Part shown: positions 15,638 through 23,970 of the stretch, one piece after another
Layout of the letters: every line of letters begins with the position of its first letter
How positions within the stretch are numbered: the first letter of the stretch is position 1
Assembly (NCBI RefSeq): GCF_008801915.1
Contig: NZ_VZOV01000002.1
Coordinates: 434,001 to 498,000, forward strand
DNA from: Cupriavidus gilardii
GTDB taxonomy: Bacteria; Pseudomonadota; Gammaproteobacteria; Burkholderiales; Burkholderiaceae
Reading direction: 5' to 3'
Length of the DNA stretch: 64,000 nt
Position numbers and translations under genes: made by a program
The notes under the pieces: model-generated
The model's database searches: none
What the model was told of the DNA's origin: nothing
What the model saw: the letters and a program-made list of their open reading frames with translations, nothing else

Positions 15638-17037
15638 CCAGTCACCACATGCCTGAACTTGGCGCGGGATCCGACCCGCACGAAGTCGTCATGGCCGACA
15701 AACGCCACGGTGAAGGCATCGCCCCAGAACGCCTTGAGCTTGGCCATCGTGTCGTCCGCGCTGGCCCAGGGCTCGAGGACGATCCGGAGCGTCGGCGGCG
15801 AAGTGCGCAGGTCGATCTGGAATTCCTGAATCCCGCCGACCCGGTGATCCAGCATGTCCTGGATATGGTGGGTCGGGTGATCGACGCCATTGATCGGCAC
15901 GACGTCGTGGATGCGGCCGACCACATCGGTCAGATAGAAGCCGGTCGGAAGTTCCTCGACGCGAGCCAGGTCGCCGGTGGCATAGCGCACCAGCGGCATC
16001 AGCCGGTTGCGGAAACCGGTGAACACCAGTTCGTGCGCACCGTCCGCATTGTTCTCGACCGTGCGGGACTCCGGCCATCCCTCCGACTCCAGCACCTGGA
16101 AGCCCCCCTGTTCTCCGTCGAGCTCGTACGCCATCACGCCAAGCTCGGCCAGACCGTAGCGATCGACCACCCGGCATTGCAACGCGGCCGCAATGGTCTT
16201 CCTGGCGTGGGGCTCCAGCAGCTCACCGCTGGACTCGAACACTTCGAAGGTCTTTCCACCGCCGTATCGGCGCTGCACATAGCAGGCCAGCGCATAGATG
16301 GTCGACGGATGCGCATGGACCAGATACGGCCGGCGCCGCTGCAAGGTACGCCAGATCTCTTCCAGACCCACATCGTCGATGCGATCGAAGAAGATGTTGC
16401 TTCGGTTATTGACGAAGCATTTGAAGTCTTCACGGGACGGCCATTGCGGAACCGCCATATCGGGAAAGCGACAGGCGAAATGCAATTCCGATCGATGGCC
16501 CGACTTGCCGATGCGCTCGCGCGCATAGCGCGTGACGGCCGACGAATAATCGGCCGCTTCCTGATCGTAATAGATAGTGCAGGACAGCCCGGTCGACCCG
16601 CCTGTCTTGCACGCGTGGTGCCGCAGTTCGGCCAGCGGGCGCGACAGCATGCGTTCGCCCTGCTCGCGGATGATGTCCTTGGTCAGGTAAGGCAGGACCT
16701 CGAGTCGGCGCGGATCCTCGGCGGCACGCTGCGGATCGAAACCGACCTGGCGGAACAGGTCCCGGTAGTACGGCACATGGGTGCCGGCGAAGGTCAGGAT
16801 GTCCCCGAGCCGCCTCTGCGCAATCCGGCGCCGTTCGGCCATCGGCTGGGCGTAATGGCGGCGGAGCTCCGCCACCTTCGGCGTGACGCTGCGGCGCTCC
16901 CGCCGTTCGGCGATCGGATAGCCGATATAGCCGCCGACCACGCCCTTCAGCGTGCGCAGCGGCTGGCGAGCAAAAACGAGTTCGCCATAACGAAGCAAGG
17001 GATGATCAGCTCGCATAGTAAATGTCATGTCGCTCAT
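15634..17037 (-). CDS. CapK/phenylacetate-CoA ligase-like AMP-binding protein
   Basis: A 467-residue member of the PaaK/CapK branch of adenylate-forming enzymes. The ATP-binding P-loop-like motif is KTGGSTGLS (K144-S152). Later motifs include VVDRYGLAELGVMAYE and MPLVRYATGDLARVEELPTG, the A5/A7-like core regions with the acidic ATP-ribose contact. Such proteins occur in capsule and exopolysaccharide clusters and are thought to activate a carboxylate for decoration of the glycan; that role is inferred. The stop overlaps the deacetylase start as ATGA. About 107 nt separates it from wzt upstream. Alternative starts at ATGs 9 and 21 nt downstream are possible. Confidence 0.85.
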   Translation of the reverse strand: MSDMTFTMRADHPLLRYGELVFARQPLRTLKGVVGGYIGYPIAERRERRSVTPKVAELRRHYAQPMAERRRIAQRRLGDILTFAGTHVPYYRDLFRQVGFDPQRAAEDPRRLEVLPYLTKDIIREQGERMLSRPLAELRHHACKTGGSTGLSCTIYYDQEAADYSSAVTRYARERIGKSGHRSELHFACRFPDMAVPQWPSREDFKCFVNNRSNIFFDRIDDVGLEEIWRTLQRRRPYLVHAHPSTIYALACYVQRRYGGGKTFEVFESSGELLEPHARKTIAAALQCRVVDRYGLAELGVMAYELDGEQGGFQVLESEGWPESRTVENNADGAHELVFTGFRNRLMPLVRYATGDLARVEELPTGFYLTDVVGRIHDVVPINGVDHPTHHIQDMLDHRVGGIQEFQIDLRTSPPTLRIVLEPWASADDTMAKLKAFWGDAFTVAFVGHDDFVRVGSRAKFRHVVTG

Positions 17038-17144
17038 AGGGCTGACCGCACTGTGTTCGGGAAAGCCGCCGAAGGCGGGGCTGCGCTTTCCATGGCGCCT
17101 GTCGGTACGCAGGCGTCCTTGTAATCGATATCCGACGACGCGCC

Positions 17145-17933
17145 TTAGCCGACCGAGCTGGCAGCCAGGCCGGCAACCGCCGTTGCCGCGTCCTCCTCCC
17201 TGGCGGGGGCTGCGGCGACCACTGGCTCGTCCGAGACGATCCGGCCGTGTTCCATCTTGATCTGCCGATTGCAGACTCGCGCCACCAGCTTCGGGTCATG
17301 CGACGCCAGCACCAGGATCGAAGCCTTGCCGACCAGCTCGTCCAGGCGCTTGGCCGCCTTCAGGCTGAAGTCGGCGTCGCCCACGCTGAGCCATTCGTCC
17401 ATGATCAGGATGTCGGCCTCGACACTGGTCGAGATGGCGAAAGCCAGCCGCAGCATCATCCCGCTCGAGTACGTGCGAACGGGCAGGTTCAGGTAATCGC
17501 CAAGTTCGCTGAACTCGGCGATCTCGTCGATCTTGCTTCGAATGCGCGCGGGCCGCAGGCCGTCGAGAATGCCACGCAGATAGATGTTCTCGAATCCGGT
17601 CGCGTCGGGGTCCAGTCCCATCGACACGTCAAGCAGCGAGGCGATCTTGCCACGCGTATGCAGTTCGCCGCTGACCGGCGCATAGACGCCCGACAGCGTG
17701 CGCAACAGCGTGGTCTTGCCGGAGCCGTTGTGGCCCACCAGTGCGACCCGCTCACCATCCGCGAAGCGAAAGCTGAGCCGATCGAGCGCGGTCACGATCG
17801 CGTGCTTGCCGGCATCCTGCCCGATCCGGCCGCCCGTGGTCAGGTTCAGCACGGCCTTCTTCAGAGAACGGTGCGAGTTCTCGTAGATCGGAAAGGCGAC
17901 GGAGATGTCTTTTGCAACGATGGATGAGGTCAC
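17145..17933 (-). CDS. wzt: Polysaccharide ABC transporter ATP-binding protein (Wzt type)
   Basis: A 262-residue ATPase of the polysaccharide/polyol phosphate exporter class. Walker A is GHNGSGKT (67-74), the signature is YSSGMMLRLAFA (from 155), Walker B is ILIMDE (175-180), and the H-loop is in LASHD. With the permease upstream it exports the finished undecaprenyl-linked glycan across the inner membrane. The start is a GTG at 17931-17933, 4 nt after the permease stop. It lacks the ~150-residue C-terminal carbohydrate-binding domain of Wzt proteins that read a capped chain end; only a short Ala-rich tail follows. Confidence 0.93.
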   Translation of the reverse strand: MTSSIVAKDISVAFPIYENSHRSLKKAVLNLTTGGRIGQDAGKHAIVTALDRLSFRFADGERVALVGHNGSGKTTLLRTLSGVYAPVSGELHTRGKIASLLDVSMGLDPDATGFENIYLRGILDGLRPARIRSKIDEIAEFSELGDYLNLPVRTYSSGMMLRLAFAISTSVEADILIMDEWLSVGDADFSLKAAKRLDELVGKASILVLASHDPKLVARVCNRQIKMEHGRIVSDEPVVAAAPAREEDAATAVAGLAASSVG

Positions 17934-17937
17934 GGTG

Positions 17938-18768
17938 TTACAGCCAGTATGGAACGCGATTGCGGTATCGGCTCATCAGATACTGCGCGAACGCGAATCC
18001 CAGAATCAGCAGACCGAACGACCAGGCCCAGGATTCCCAAAGCATCGGCCTGCCGGTAATCGGCGCGCGGATTGTCTCAATGAGGTGATACAGCGGGTTC
18101 ATGTGGGCAATCCAGGAGCGATCCTTCAGGATCTCCGGCATCCACATCACGGGCGTGAAGAAGAAAATCACCTGAACCAGGTTCGTCACGATCGGCGGAA
18201 TATCGCGGAAGCGGGCGCACAGCACGCCAAGAGCGACGCCGACCCAGATGCCGTGCAGCAGCAGCATGGCCAGGCCAATCGGCACGAGCAGGAATTCCCA
18301 TGTCGGCCAATGACCGAAGCCGACCATCAGGATGATCACCACCGGCAGGCTGTGCAGCAGGATGACGAAATTCCGCCACGCAATGCGGCACACATGGACG
18401 GTCAGCGGGATGCGTATCTGCTTGATCAGATAGGCCGACCCGATGAACGCGGTACACCCTTCGTTGGCGACCGAGGCCAGGTATTGCCAAACCACCAGGC
18501 CGATGGCCAGGTACGGCAGATAGTCCGAGATTTCCTGCTGCAGCAGCGTCGAGTAAAGCGCCCCCAGCACGATCACCATGATTGCCGTGCTCAACGTGAA
18601 CCAGAACGGCCCGATCACCGAGCGCCGATAGCGCTGGCGGATGTCATGCCAGCCCAGCGTGCCCCAGATGCGGGACGCACGCATGCCCACCAGCATGTCG
18701 TCGCTATGACTATGCCGGGTGATGTCGTCGGTGTCGTAGCTGTGTTCAGCTGCTGCGGTTTCCGCCAT
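17938..18768 (-). CDS. wzm: Polysaccharide ABC transporter permease (Wzm type)
   Basis: A 276-residue ABC-2 type permease. After a polar N-terminus, the segment TLGWHDIRQRYRRSVIGPFW is the conserved amphipathic interface helix region of Wzm/KpsM/TagG proteins, followed by about six membrane segments (for example AIMVIVLGALYS and QVIFFFTPVMWMPEIL, the latter typical of the family). It pairs with the ATPase immediately downstream. The ATG at 18766-18768 lies 1 nt after the manC stop; a GTG 9 nt further upstream is an alternative. This makes the pathway ABC-transporter dependent rather than Wzx/Wzy dependent; no wzx or wzy gene is visible. Confidence 0.92.
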   Translation of the reverse strand: MAETAAAEHSYDTDDITRHSHSDDMLVGMRASRIWGTLGWHDIRQRYRRSVIGPFWFTLSTAIMVIVLGALYSTLLQQEISDYLPYLAIGLVVWQYLASVANEGCTAFIGSAYLIKQIRIPLTVHVCRIAWRNFVILLHSLPVVIILMVGFGHWPTWEFLLVPIGLAMLLLHGIWVGVALGVLCARFRDIPPIVTNLVQVIFFFTPVMWMPEILKDRSWIAHMNPLYHLIETIRAPITGRPMLWESWAWSFGLLILGFAFAQYLMSRYRNRVPYWL

Positions 18769-18769
18769 G

Positions 18770-20185
18770 TCACGCACGTCCGTAAATGTCCTCGAAGCGG
18801 ACGATATCGTCCTCGCCGAGATACTCGCCGCTCTGCACTTCGATCATGACAAGATCGACCACGCCCGGATTCTCGAGCCGGTGCTTGTGGCCAGCCGGGA
18901 TATAGGTCGATTCGTTGATTGCGACGAAGAATTCCTTGTCGCCGTTGACAACCTTCGCCATGCCGCTGACGACGATCCAGTGTTCGCTGCGATGGTGATG
19001 CATCTGCAGGCTCAGGCTGGCGCCGGGCTTCACTTCGATACGCTTGATCTTGAAGCGCGGGCCTTCTTCCAGCACCGTATAGGTGCCCCAGGGCCGGTGC
19101 ACGGTCCGATGCAGGCGGTGCGCCTCATGGCCTTGCGCCTTGAGCTTGGCGAACACATGCTTGACGTCCTGCGCCCGTTCCCGGTTGGCGATCAGCAGCG
19201 CATCGGGGGTGTCGATCACGATCAGGCCTTCCACGCCGACCGCGCCGATCAACCGGTCGCGGCTCACCAGATAGCAGTCGCTGACGTCATGCAACAGCGC
19301 CTCGCCTTCGACGCGGTTGCCCTTGTCGTCGGCCTTCGACAGTTCGCTCAGCGCGGCCCAGGACCCAATGTCGCTCCAGCCGATCGAGCACGGCACCACC
19401 GCGGCGCGCGTGCATTTTTCCATCACGGCGTAGTCGATCGAGTCTTCCGGCACCGCGGCGAAGCTCTCCGACGCCAGCTCCACCTGAGTCCAACCCTTCG
19501 CGGTAGCGACACGCGACCTGGCAAGGCTGGCCTCGGTAGCCTCCAGGATATCCGGCGCGTGTTCCTTCAGCTCGCGCAGCATGGCGCCCGCGGTGAAGCA
19601 GAACATGCCGGAATTCCACAGGAATCGCTGCGACGCCAGATATTCGCGCGCCTTTTCCAGCGACGGCTTTTCGACGAAACGCAGTACCTTATTGCCATCG
19701 GCCTCGATATAGCCATAACCGGTTTCGGGAGATTCCGGATGGATGCCAAAGGTCACGATGCGGCCCTCGCGCGCCAGCGCTTCGGCCTGCTGAACCGCAT
19801 CGCGGAACGCGTCCTGATCGGCGATCAGATGATCGGCGGCCAGCACCAGCATCACGGTATCGTCACCATGGGTCTGCGCCACGCGCAGCGATGCTGCCGC
19901 AACCGCGGCGGCGGTGTTCCGGCCGAGCGGCTCAAGGATGTAGGAGGTAGCGCAATGTTGTTCATTGACGGCACGGAATTCGTCCTCCGTCTTGAAGAAC
20001 AGCTCCCGGTTCGTGACCGTCAGGATTTCCGCCACGCCCGGCAGAGCCGCCGCGCGCAAGAATGCTTTCTGCAGCAGGCTCTGACCATCCGACAGACGGA
20101 TGAACGGCTTCGGATGCAGTTCACGCGACACGGGCCACAGCCGGGAACCGGCGCCACCGCACAGGATGATGGGTACCAAACTCAC
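18770..20185 (-). CDS. manC: Mannose-1-phosphate guanylyltransferase / mannose-6-phosphate isomerase
   Basis: A 471-residue bifunctional enzyme making GDP-mannose. The N-terminal nucleotidyltransferase starts MSLVPIILCGGAGSRLWPVS, with the pyrophosphorylase signature and the FVEKP motif. The C-terminal cupin has PWGTYTVLEEGPRFKIKRI and LQMHHHRSEHWIVVSG, the phosphomannose isomerase metal site. The start is GTG (20183-20185), preceded by GAGGAA. It follows rfbC after about 100 nt and abuts the exporter genes. It indicates mannose, or a GDP-mannose-derived sugar such as D-rhamnose or fucose, in the polymer. No GDP-mannose dehydratase is visible here. Confidence 0.95.
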   Translation of the reverse strand: MSLVPIILCGGAGSRLWPVSRELHPKPFIRLSDGQSLLQKAFLRAAALPGVAEILTVTNRELFFKTEDEFRAVNEQHCATSYILEPLGRNTAAAVAAASLRVAQTHGDDTVMLVLAADHLIADQDAFRDAVQQAEALAREGRIVTFGIHPESPETGYGYIEADGNKVLRFVEKPSLEKAREYLASQRFLWNSGMFCFTAGAMLRELKEHAPDILEATEASLARSRVATAKGWTQVELASESFAAVPEDSIDYAVMEKCTRAAVVPCSIGWSDIGSWAALSELSKADDKGNRVEGEALLHDVSDCYLVSRDRLIGAVGVEGLIVIDTPDALLIANRERAQDVKHVFAKLKAQGHEAHRLHRTVHRPWGTYTVLEEGPRFKIKRIEVKPGASLSLQMHHHRSEHWIVVSGMAKVVNGDKEFFVAINESTYIPAGHKHRLENPGVVDLVMIEVQSGEYLGEDDIVRFEDIYGRA

Positions 20186-20289
20186 ATGTTCCTCACAATG
20201 CGCGTCAAACTTTGCGCTTGGTGTTGCGTTTCAAATGTCGACGTTGGATCTGGCCGCAAGGCACATTCCCGTCGGAATCCGGCATCGAA

Positions 20290-20877
20290 TCAGGCGCGCC
20301 CTGGCCCCTGCAGCGATGGATCGTCACTCGAGAACAGGTCCGCTTCGGCAAGCGGCTTGCCCGCGGCGTCCTTCGCGGCCAGCATCGGCTCCCCATCGAT
20401 CGGCCAGTCGATACCCAGGGCCGGGTCGTTCCACAACAAGCTGCGCTCGTATTCGGGATACCAATAATCGGTAGTCTTGTACAGGAACTCGGCATGGTCG
20501 GACGTCACCAGGAATCCATGCGCGAAGCCTTCGGGCACCCATAACTGGCGCTTGTTCTCCGCCGACAGCGTGACGCCCACCGCCTTGCCGAAGGTCGGCG
20601 AGCCCTTGCGGATATCCACCGCCACATCGAACACCTCGCCCGCCACCACGCGGACCAGCTTGCCCTGGGGATGCTGGATCTGATAGTGAAGACCGCGCAG
20701 CACACCACGCGCCGAGCGCGAATGGTTGTCCTGCACGAAGACGCGGTTCAAGCCGGTCGCCTCGGCAAACTGCCTGGAATTAAAGCTTTCGAAGAAAAAA
20801 CCGCGTTGATCGCCGAATACCTTCGGCTCCAGGATCAACACCTCGGGGATCTCGGTGCGAATGACGTTCAGGCTCAT
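20290..20877 (-). CDS. rfbC: dTDP-4-dehydrorhamnose 3,5-epimerase
   Basis: A 195-residue RmlC enzyme, third step of dTDP-L-rhamnose synthesis. The start [20 protein letters not shown] is standard. [21 protein letters not shown] (catalytic His) and [20 protein letters not shown] are the family signatures. Its ATG (20875-20877) overlaps the rfbA stop as ATGA, so an alternative frame up to 20973 is rejected. Length is slightly above the usual ~183 because of a short C-terminal tail. It acts in the cytoplasm with the three neighbouring enzymes. Confidence 0.96.
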   Translation of the reverse strand: MSLNVIRTEIPEVLILEPKVFGDQRGFFFESFNSRQFAEATGLNRVFVQDNHSRSARGVLRGLHYQIQHPQGKLVRVVAGEVFDVAVDIRKGSPTFGKAVGVTLSAENKRQLWVPEGFAHGFLVTSDHAEFLYKTTDYWYPEYERSLLWNDPALGIDWPIDGEPMLAAKDAAGKPLAEADLFSSDDPSLQGPGRA

Positions 20878-21752
20878 TTGATGGCCTCCGACAGGATCTG
20901 CATCAGATACGCACCATAGCCGTTCTTCGACAGCGGACGCGCCAGCTCGGCAACCTGATCGGCGGAGATCCATTTATTGCGGAACGCGATTTCCTCGGGA
21001 CACGCGACCATCAGTCCCTGCCGGCTCTGCAGCGTCGCGATGAAGCTGGCTGCCTCCAGCAGCGAATCGTGCGTGCCGGTGTCCAGCCAGGCATAGCCGC
21101 GGCCCATGATCTCGACTTCGAGTTGTGCCATCGCGAGGTAACGCTTGTTGACGTCGGTGATCTCGAGCTCGCCGCGCGCGGATGGCTTGATGTCGGCCGC
21201 GATATCGCAGACCTGGTTGTCGTAGAAATAAAGCCCCGTCACCGCATAGTTGGAGCGCGGCTTCAGCGGCTTTTCCTCCAGCGACATCGCACGGAAGTTT
21301 TCGTCGAACTCGACCACGCCGTAGCGCTCCGGATCATGCACGTGATAGGCGAACACCGTCGCGCCGTCTTCCTTCGCGCACGCCCGCGTCAGTTGGCTGA
21401 CGAGATCATGGCCGTGGAAGATGTTGTCGCCCAGGATCAGGGTCGAAGGATCGTTGCCGATGAAATCGCGGCCGATCAGGAACGCCTGGGCCAGCCCATC
21501 GGGCGAAGGCTGAACCGCGTATTGGAGATTCAGTCCCCATTTGCTGCCATCGCCCAGCATTTCAGCGAAGCGCGGGGTGTCTTCCGGCGTCGATATAACG
21601 AGGATGTCACGAATCCCCGCCAACATGAGCGTCGACAGGGGATAGTAGATCATCGGCTTGTCGTAGACAGGCAGCAGCTGCTTCGACACCGAGCGGGTGA
21701 TCGGATAAAGGCGGGTGCCGGAGCCCCCGGCCAGGATGATGCCCTTGCGCAT
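20874..21752 (-). CDS. rfbA: Glucose-1-phosphate thymidylyltransferase
   Basis: A 292-residue RmlA enzyme, first step of dTDP-L-rhamnose synthesis (glucose-1-phosphate + dTTP to dTDP-glucose). It begins [20 protein letters not shown] (nucleotide-binding signature) and has [27 protein letters not shown] and [18 protein letters not shown], all diagnostic. The ATG at 21750-21752 lies 10 nt after the rfbD stop. Length matches the family. Gene order B-D-A-C is common in Proteobacteria. The enzyme is normally feedback-inhibited by dTDP-rhamnose, a property of the family. Confidence 0.97.
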   Translation of the reverse strand: MRKGIILAGGSGTRLYPITRSVSKQLLPVYDKPMIYYPLSTLMLAGIRDILVISTPEDTPRFAEMLGDGSKWGLNLQYAVQPSPDGLAQAFLIGRDFIGNDPSTLILGDNIFHGHDLVSQLTRACAKEDGATVFAYHVHDPERYGVVEFDENFRAMSLEEKPLKPRSNYAVTGLYFYDNQVCDIAADIKPSARGELEITDVNKRYLAMAQLEVEIMGRGYAWLDTGTHDSLLEAASFIATLQSRQGLMVACPEEIAFRNKWISADQVAELARPLSKNGYGAYLMQILSEAIK

Positions 21753-21762
21753 GGCGAACCAC

Positions 21763-22680
21763 TCAGGAAAGGATCTGGTCGAGCAGGTGGGCAATGCCCT
21801 GCTGCCAGTCCGGAAGATGAATGCCGAACGTATCGCGCAGCTTGCTGGTATCCAGACGCGAATTGGCCGGCCTTGGCGCGGGCAGCGGATACTCGTCGGA
21901 CGCAATCGCGGCCACCCGGTCGGACGCGACCTTCAGCGCAATGCCCCTGGTTTCCGCGTAGCGCAGCACGGCCGTCGCATAGCCATGCCAACTGGTTTCG
22001 CCCGCGGCGGCGAGGTGATAGATCCCTCCGGCAAAGCCCGCTCGATCGCCGTGCAGCCAGTGGCGCGCCACGATCTGGGCCGTCACGTCGGCGATCAGCG
22101 ACGCCGTGGTCGGAGCGCCGAACTGGTCGGCGATGACACGCAGTGCGTCTCGTTCCGACGCGAGCCGCAGCATCGTCTTGGCGAAGTTGGCGCCGTGCGC
22201 GCCGGCCACCCAGCAGGTCCGCAACACCAGTGCGTTGGCACCCGTTGCAGCGATGGCCTGCTCCCCGGCAAGCTTGCTCTTGCCGTAGACCGATTGCGGG
22301 TCGACCGGGTCAGTTTCGACATAGGGGCTCGTCTTGCGGCCGTCGAACACGTAATCGGTCGAGTAATGGACCAGCAGGCCGCCGAGTTCGCGTACCTCCT
22401 CGGCCAGTACGCCGGGGGCCACACCGTTGATCGCGTGAGCCAGCTCGGCCTCGCTTTCGGCCTTGTCCACCGCGGTATAGGCGGCGGGATTGACGACGAT
22501 GTCCGGGCGGAGCTCCCGCACGACGCGACGAAGCTGCCCGGGGTCGGCCAGATCGCAGGCATTGCGGTCCAGCGCGACGACGCGGCCTAGCGGCGCCAGG
22601 CTTCGGCGCAGTTCGAAACCAACCTGGCCATTGCTTCCAGTGACGAGAAGGGTCGGGACACGGGAGGTTTCACGCCGCAT
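21763..22680 (-). CDS. rfbD: dTDP-4-dehydrorhamnose reductase
   Basis: A 305-residue RmlD short-chain dehydrogenase, last step of dTDP-L-rhamnose synthesis. The NADPH-binding motif is [15 protein letters not shown] (normally GxxGQxG). [11 protein letters not shown] and [15 protein letters not shown] supply the catalytic Thr/Ser-Tyr-Lys set (YGKSK). The ATG at 22678-22680 overlaps the end of rfbB by 11 nt. Length and motif order are normal for the family. Confidence 0.96.
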   Translation of the reverse strand: MRRETSRVPTLLVTGSNGQVGFELRRSLAPLGRVVALDRNACDLADPGQLRRVVRELRPDIVVNPAAYTAVDKAESEAELAHAINGVAPGVLAEEVRELGGLLVHYSTDYVFDGRKTSPYVETDPVDPQSVYGKSKLAGEQAIAATGANALVLRTCWVAGAHGANFAKTMLRLASERDALRVIADQFGAPTTASLIADVTAQIVARHWLHGDRAGFAGGIYHLAAAGETSWHGYATAVLRYAETRGIALKVASDRVAAIASDEYPLPAPRPANSRLDTSKLRDTFGIHLPDWQQGIAHLLDQILS

Positions 22681-23734
22681 ACTGCTTCGCCACCCAATTT
22701 CGATATTCCCCGGACATCACGTCCTGCACCCAGGCCTGGTTGTCCAGATACCACTGCACCGTCTTGCGCAGCCCGGTCTCGAAGGTCTCCGCCGGCTTCC
22801 AGCCGAGCTCGCGCTCGAGCTTGCGGGCGTCGATCGCATAGCGCCGGTCGTGGCCGGGGCGGTCCTTGACGAAAGTAATCTGGTCCCGATAGGAGCCCGA
22901 AGCCTTCGGCTTCAGTTCGTCCAGCAGGTCGCACAGCGTGTGCACCACGTCCAGATTGGTCTTCTCGTTCCAGCCGCCGACGTTGTACGTCTCGCCGAGC
23001 CGTCCGCGCGCCAGCACCTCGCGGATCGCGGCGCAGTGGTCGCCCACATACAGCCAGTCGCGCACGTTCAGGCCGTCGCCGTAGACCGGCAGCGGCTTGC
23101 CGCCGAGCGCGTTGGCGATCATCAGCGGGATCAGCTTCTCGGGGAAGTGATACGGCCCGTAGTTGTTAGAGCAATTGGTCGTCAGGACCGGCAGGCCGTA
23201 GGTGTGGTGGTAGGCGCGGACCAGATGGTCGGAACCCGCCTTCGAGGCCGAGTATGGGCTGTTGGGCGCGTAGGCCGTCGTCTCGGAAAACGGCGGATCG
23301 TTCGGACCGAGCGAGCCGAACACCTCGTCGGTCGACACGTGCAGGAAGCGGAAGGCGGCCTTGCGGGTGTCGTCGAGCCCGCTCCAGTAGGCTCGCACCG
23401 CCTCGAGCAGCGTGAAGGTGCCGACGATATTGGTCTGGATAAACTCGCCCGGACCATGGATCGAGCGGTCGACGTGGCTTTCGGCGGCAAAGTGCAGAAC
23501 AGCGCGGGGCTGGTACTCGGCCAGCAGCCGGTCCAGCGCGGCGCGGTCACAGATGTCGGTGCGCGAGAAAACGTGACGCGGATTGCCCTCCAGCGAGGCA
23601 AGCGTCTTCAGGTTGCCGGCGTACGTGAGCTTGTCGACATTGACGACGCTGTCGGCGTCGGCATTGCCAAGCCAGTTCAAGACGAAATTGGCACCAATGA
23701 AACCGGCGCCCCCTGTCACGAGGATGTGCGGCAA
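22670..23734 (-). CDS. rfbB: dTDP-glucose 4,6-dehydratase, first gene of the operon
   Basis: A 354-residue RmlB enzyme, second step of dTDP-L-rhamnose synthesis. It opens with [18 protein letters not shown] (NAD-binding) and has [12 protein letters not shown] and [15 protein letters not shown] (catalytic Tyr-x3-Lys). The frame begins with TTG at 23732-23734, preceded by GGGAGAAAGGGG, a good ribosome-binding site; there is no usable ATG closer to the family's N-terminus (residue 1 is followed by PHILVTGG). It is the promoter-proximal gene of a ~23-kb operon, so a weak TTG start here does not control its neighbours' transcription. Confidence 0.96.
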   Translation of the reverse strand: MPHILVTGGAGFIGANFVLNWLGNADADSVVNVDKLTYAGNLKTLASLEGNPRHVFSRTDICDRAALDRLLAEYQPRAVLHFAAESHVDRSIHGPGEFIQTNIVGTFTLLEAVRAYWSGLDDTRKAAFRFLHVSTDEVFGSLGPNDPPFSETTAYAPNSPYSASKAGSDHLVRAYHHTYGLPVLTTNCSNNYGPYHFPEKLIPLMIANALGGKPLPVYGDGLNVRDWLYVGDHCAAIREVLARGRLGETYNVGGWNEKTNLDVVHTLCDLLDELKPKASGSYRDQITFVKDRPGHDRRYAIDARKLERELGWKPAETFETGLRKTVQWYLDNQAWVQDVMSGEYRNWVAKQYAA

Positions 23735-23845
23735 ACCCCTTTCTCCCTAACAATCGATATGTTTCGAAAACGGGACAATAGCCCGGCGCCCGCCTTGATC
23801 CGTTTGGGGGACGGCAGGATCATCAGTGTTCTCAGAAGTGGCGGT

Positions 23846-23879
23846 ATTCTATCCGAGCGCCCCCCCGGGATTACCCGGG
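23846..23879 (-). promoter_or_regulatory. Candidate promoter/operator for the polysaccharide operon
   Basis: Upstream of rfbB, the minus strand has a TAGAAT (23846-23851) resembling a -10 box about 112 nt before the TTG start. Directly upstream, where a -35 would lie, sits a perfect palindrome CCCGGGATTACCCGGG (23864-23879) and no recognisable -35. That arrangement suits an activator- or repressor-controlled promoter. It is a reading of sequence only, with no regulator identified in the window. Confidence 0.35.
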
Positions 23880-23925
23880 CCAGTCATCTTTTTGTAGCCT
23901 GTTGTAACGGCTCCTGCCCCCCCTC

Positions 23926-23965
23926 TTTACAATCGACAAAAAGCCGTCTCCGGCTCTCTTTTTTA
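23926..23965 (+). promoter_or_regulatory. apaH upstream region: -10-like box and hairpin
   Basis: TTTACAAT (23926-23933) could be the -10 of apaH, with TTGTAA 20 nt upstream as a poor -35. It is followed by a small perfect hairpin, AGCCG-TCTC-CGGCT (23941-23954 region), then CTCTTTTTT ending about 5 nt before the ATG at 23971. On the minus strand the same hairpin has a GAGA loop and a TTTTT tail. It could be a weak bidirectional terminator or a start-site structure; no Shine-Dalgarno is visible before apaH. Confidence 0.4.
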
Positions 23966-23970
23966 CCGCT

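Noticed and set aside
15601-17124. Long plus-strand reading frame opposite the CapK-like gene
   Set aside because: Translation is His/Arg-rich with no family resemblance; it is the usual antisense open frame of GC-rich coding DNA.
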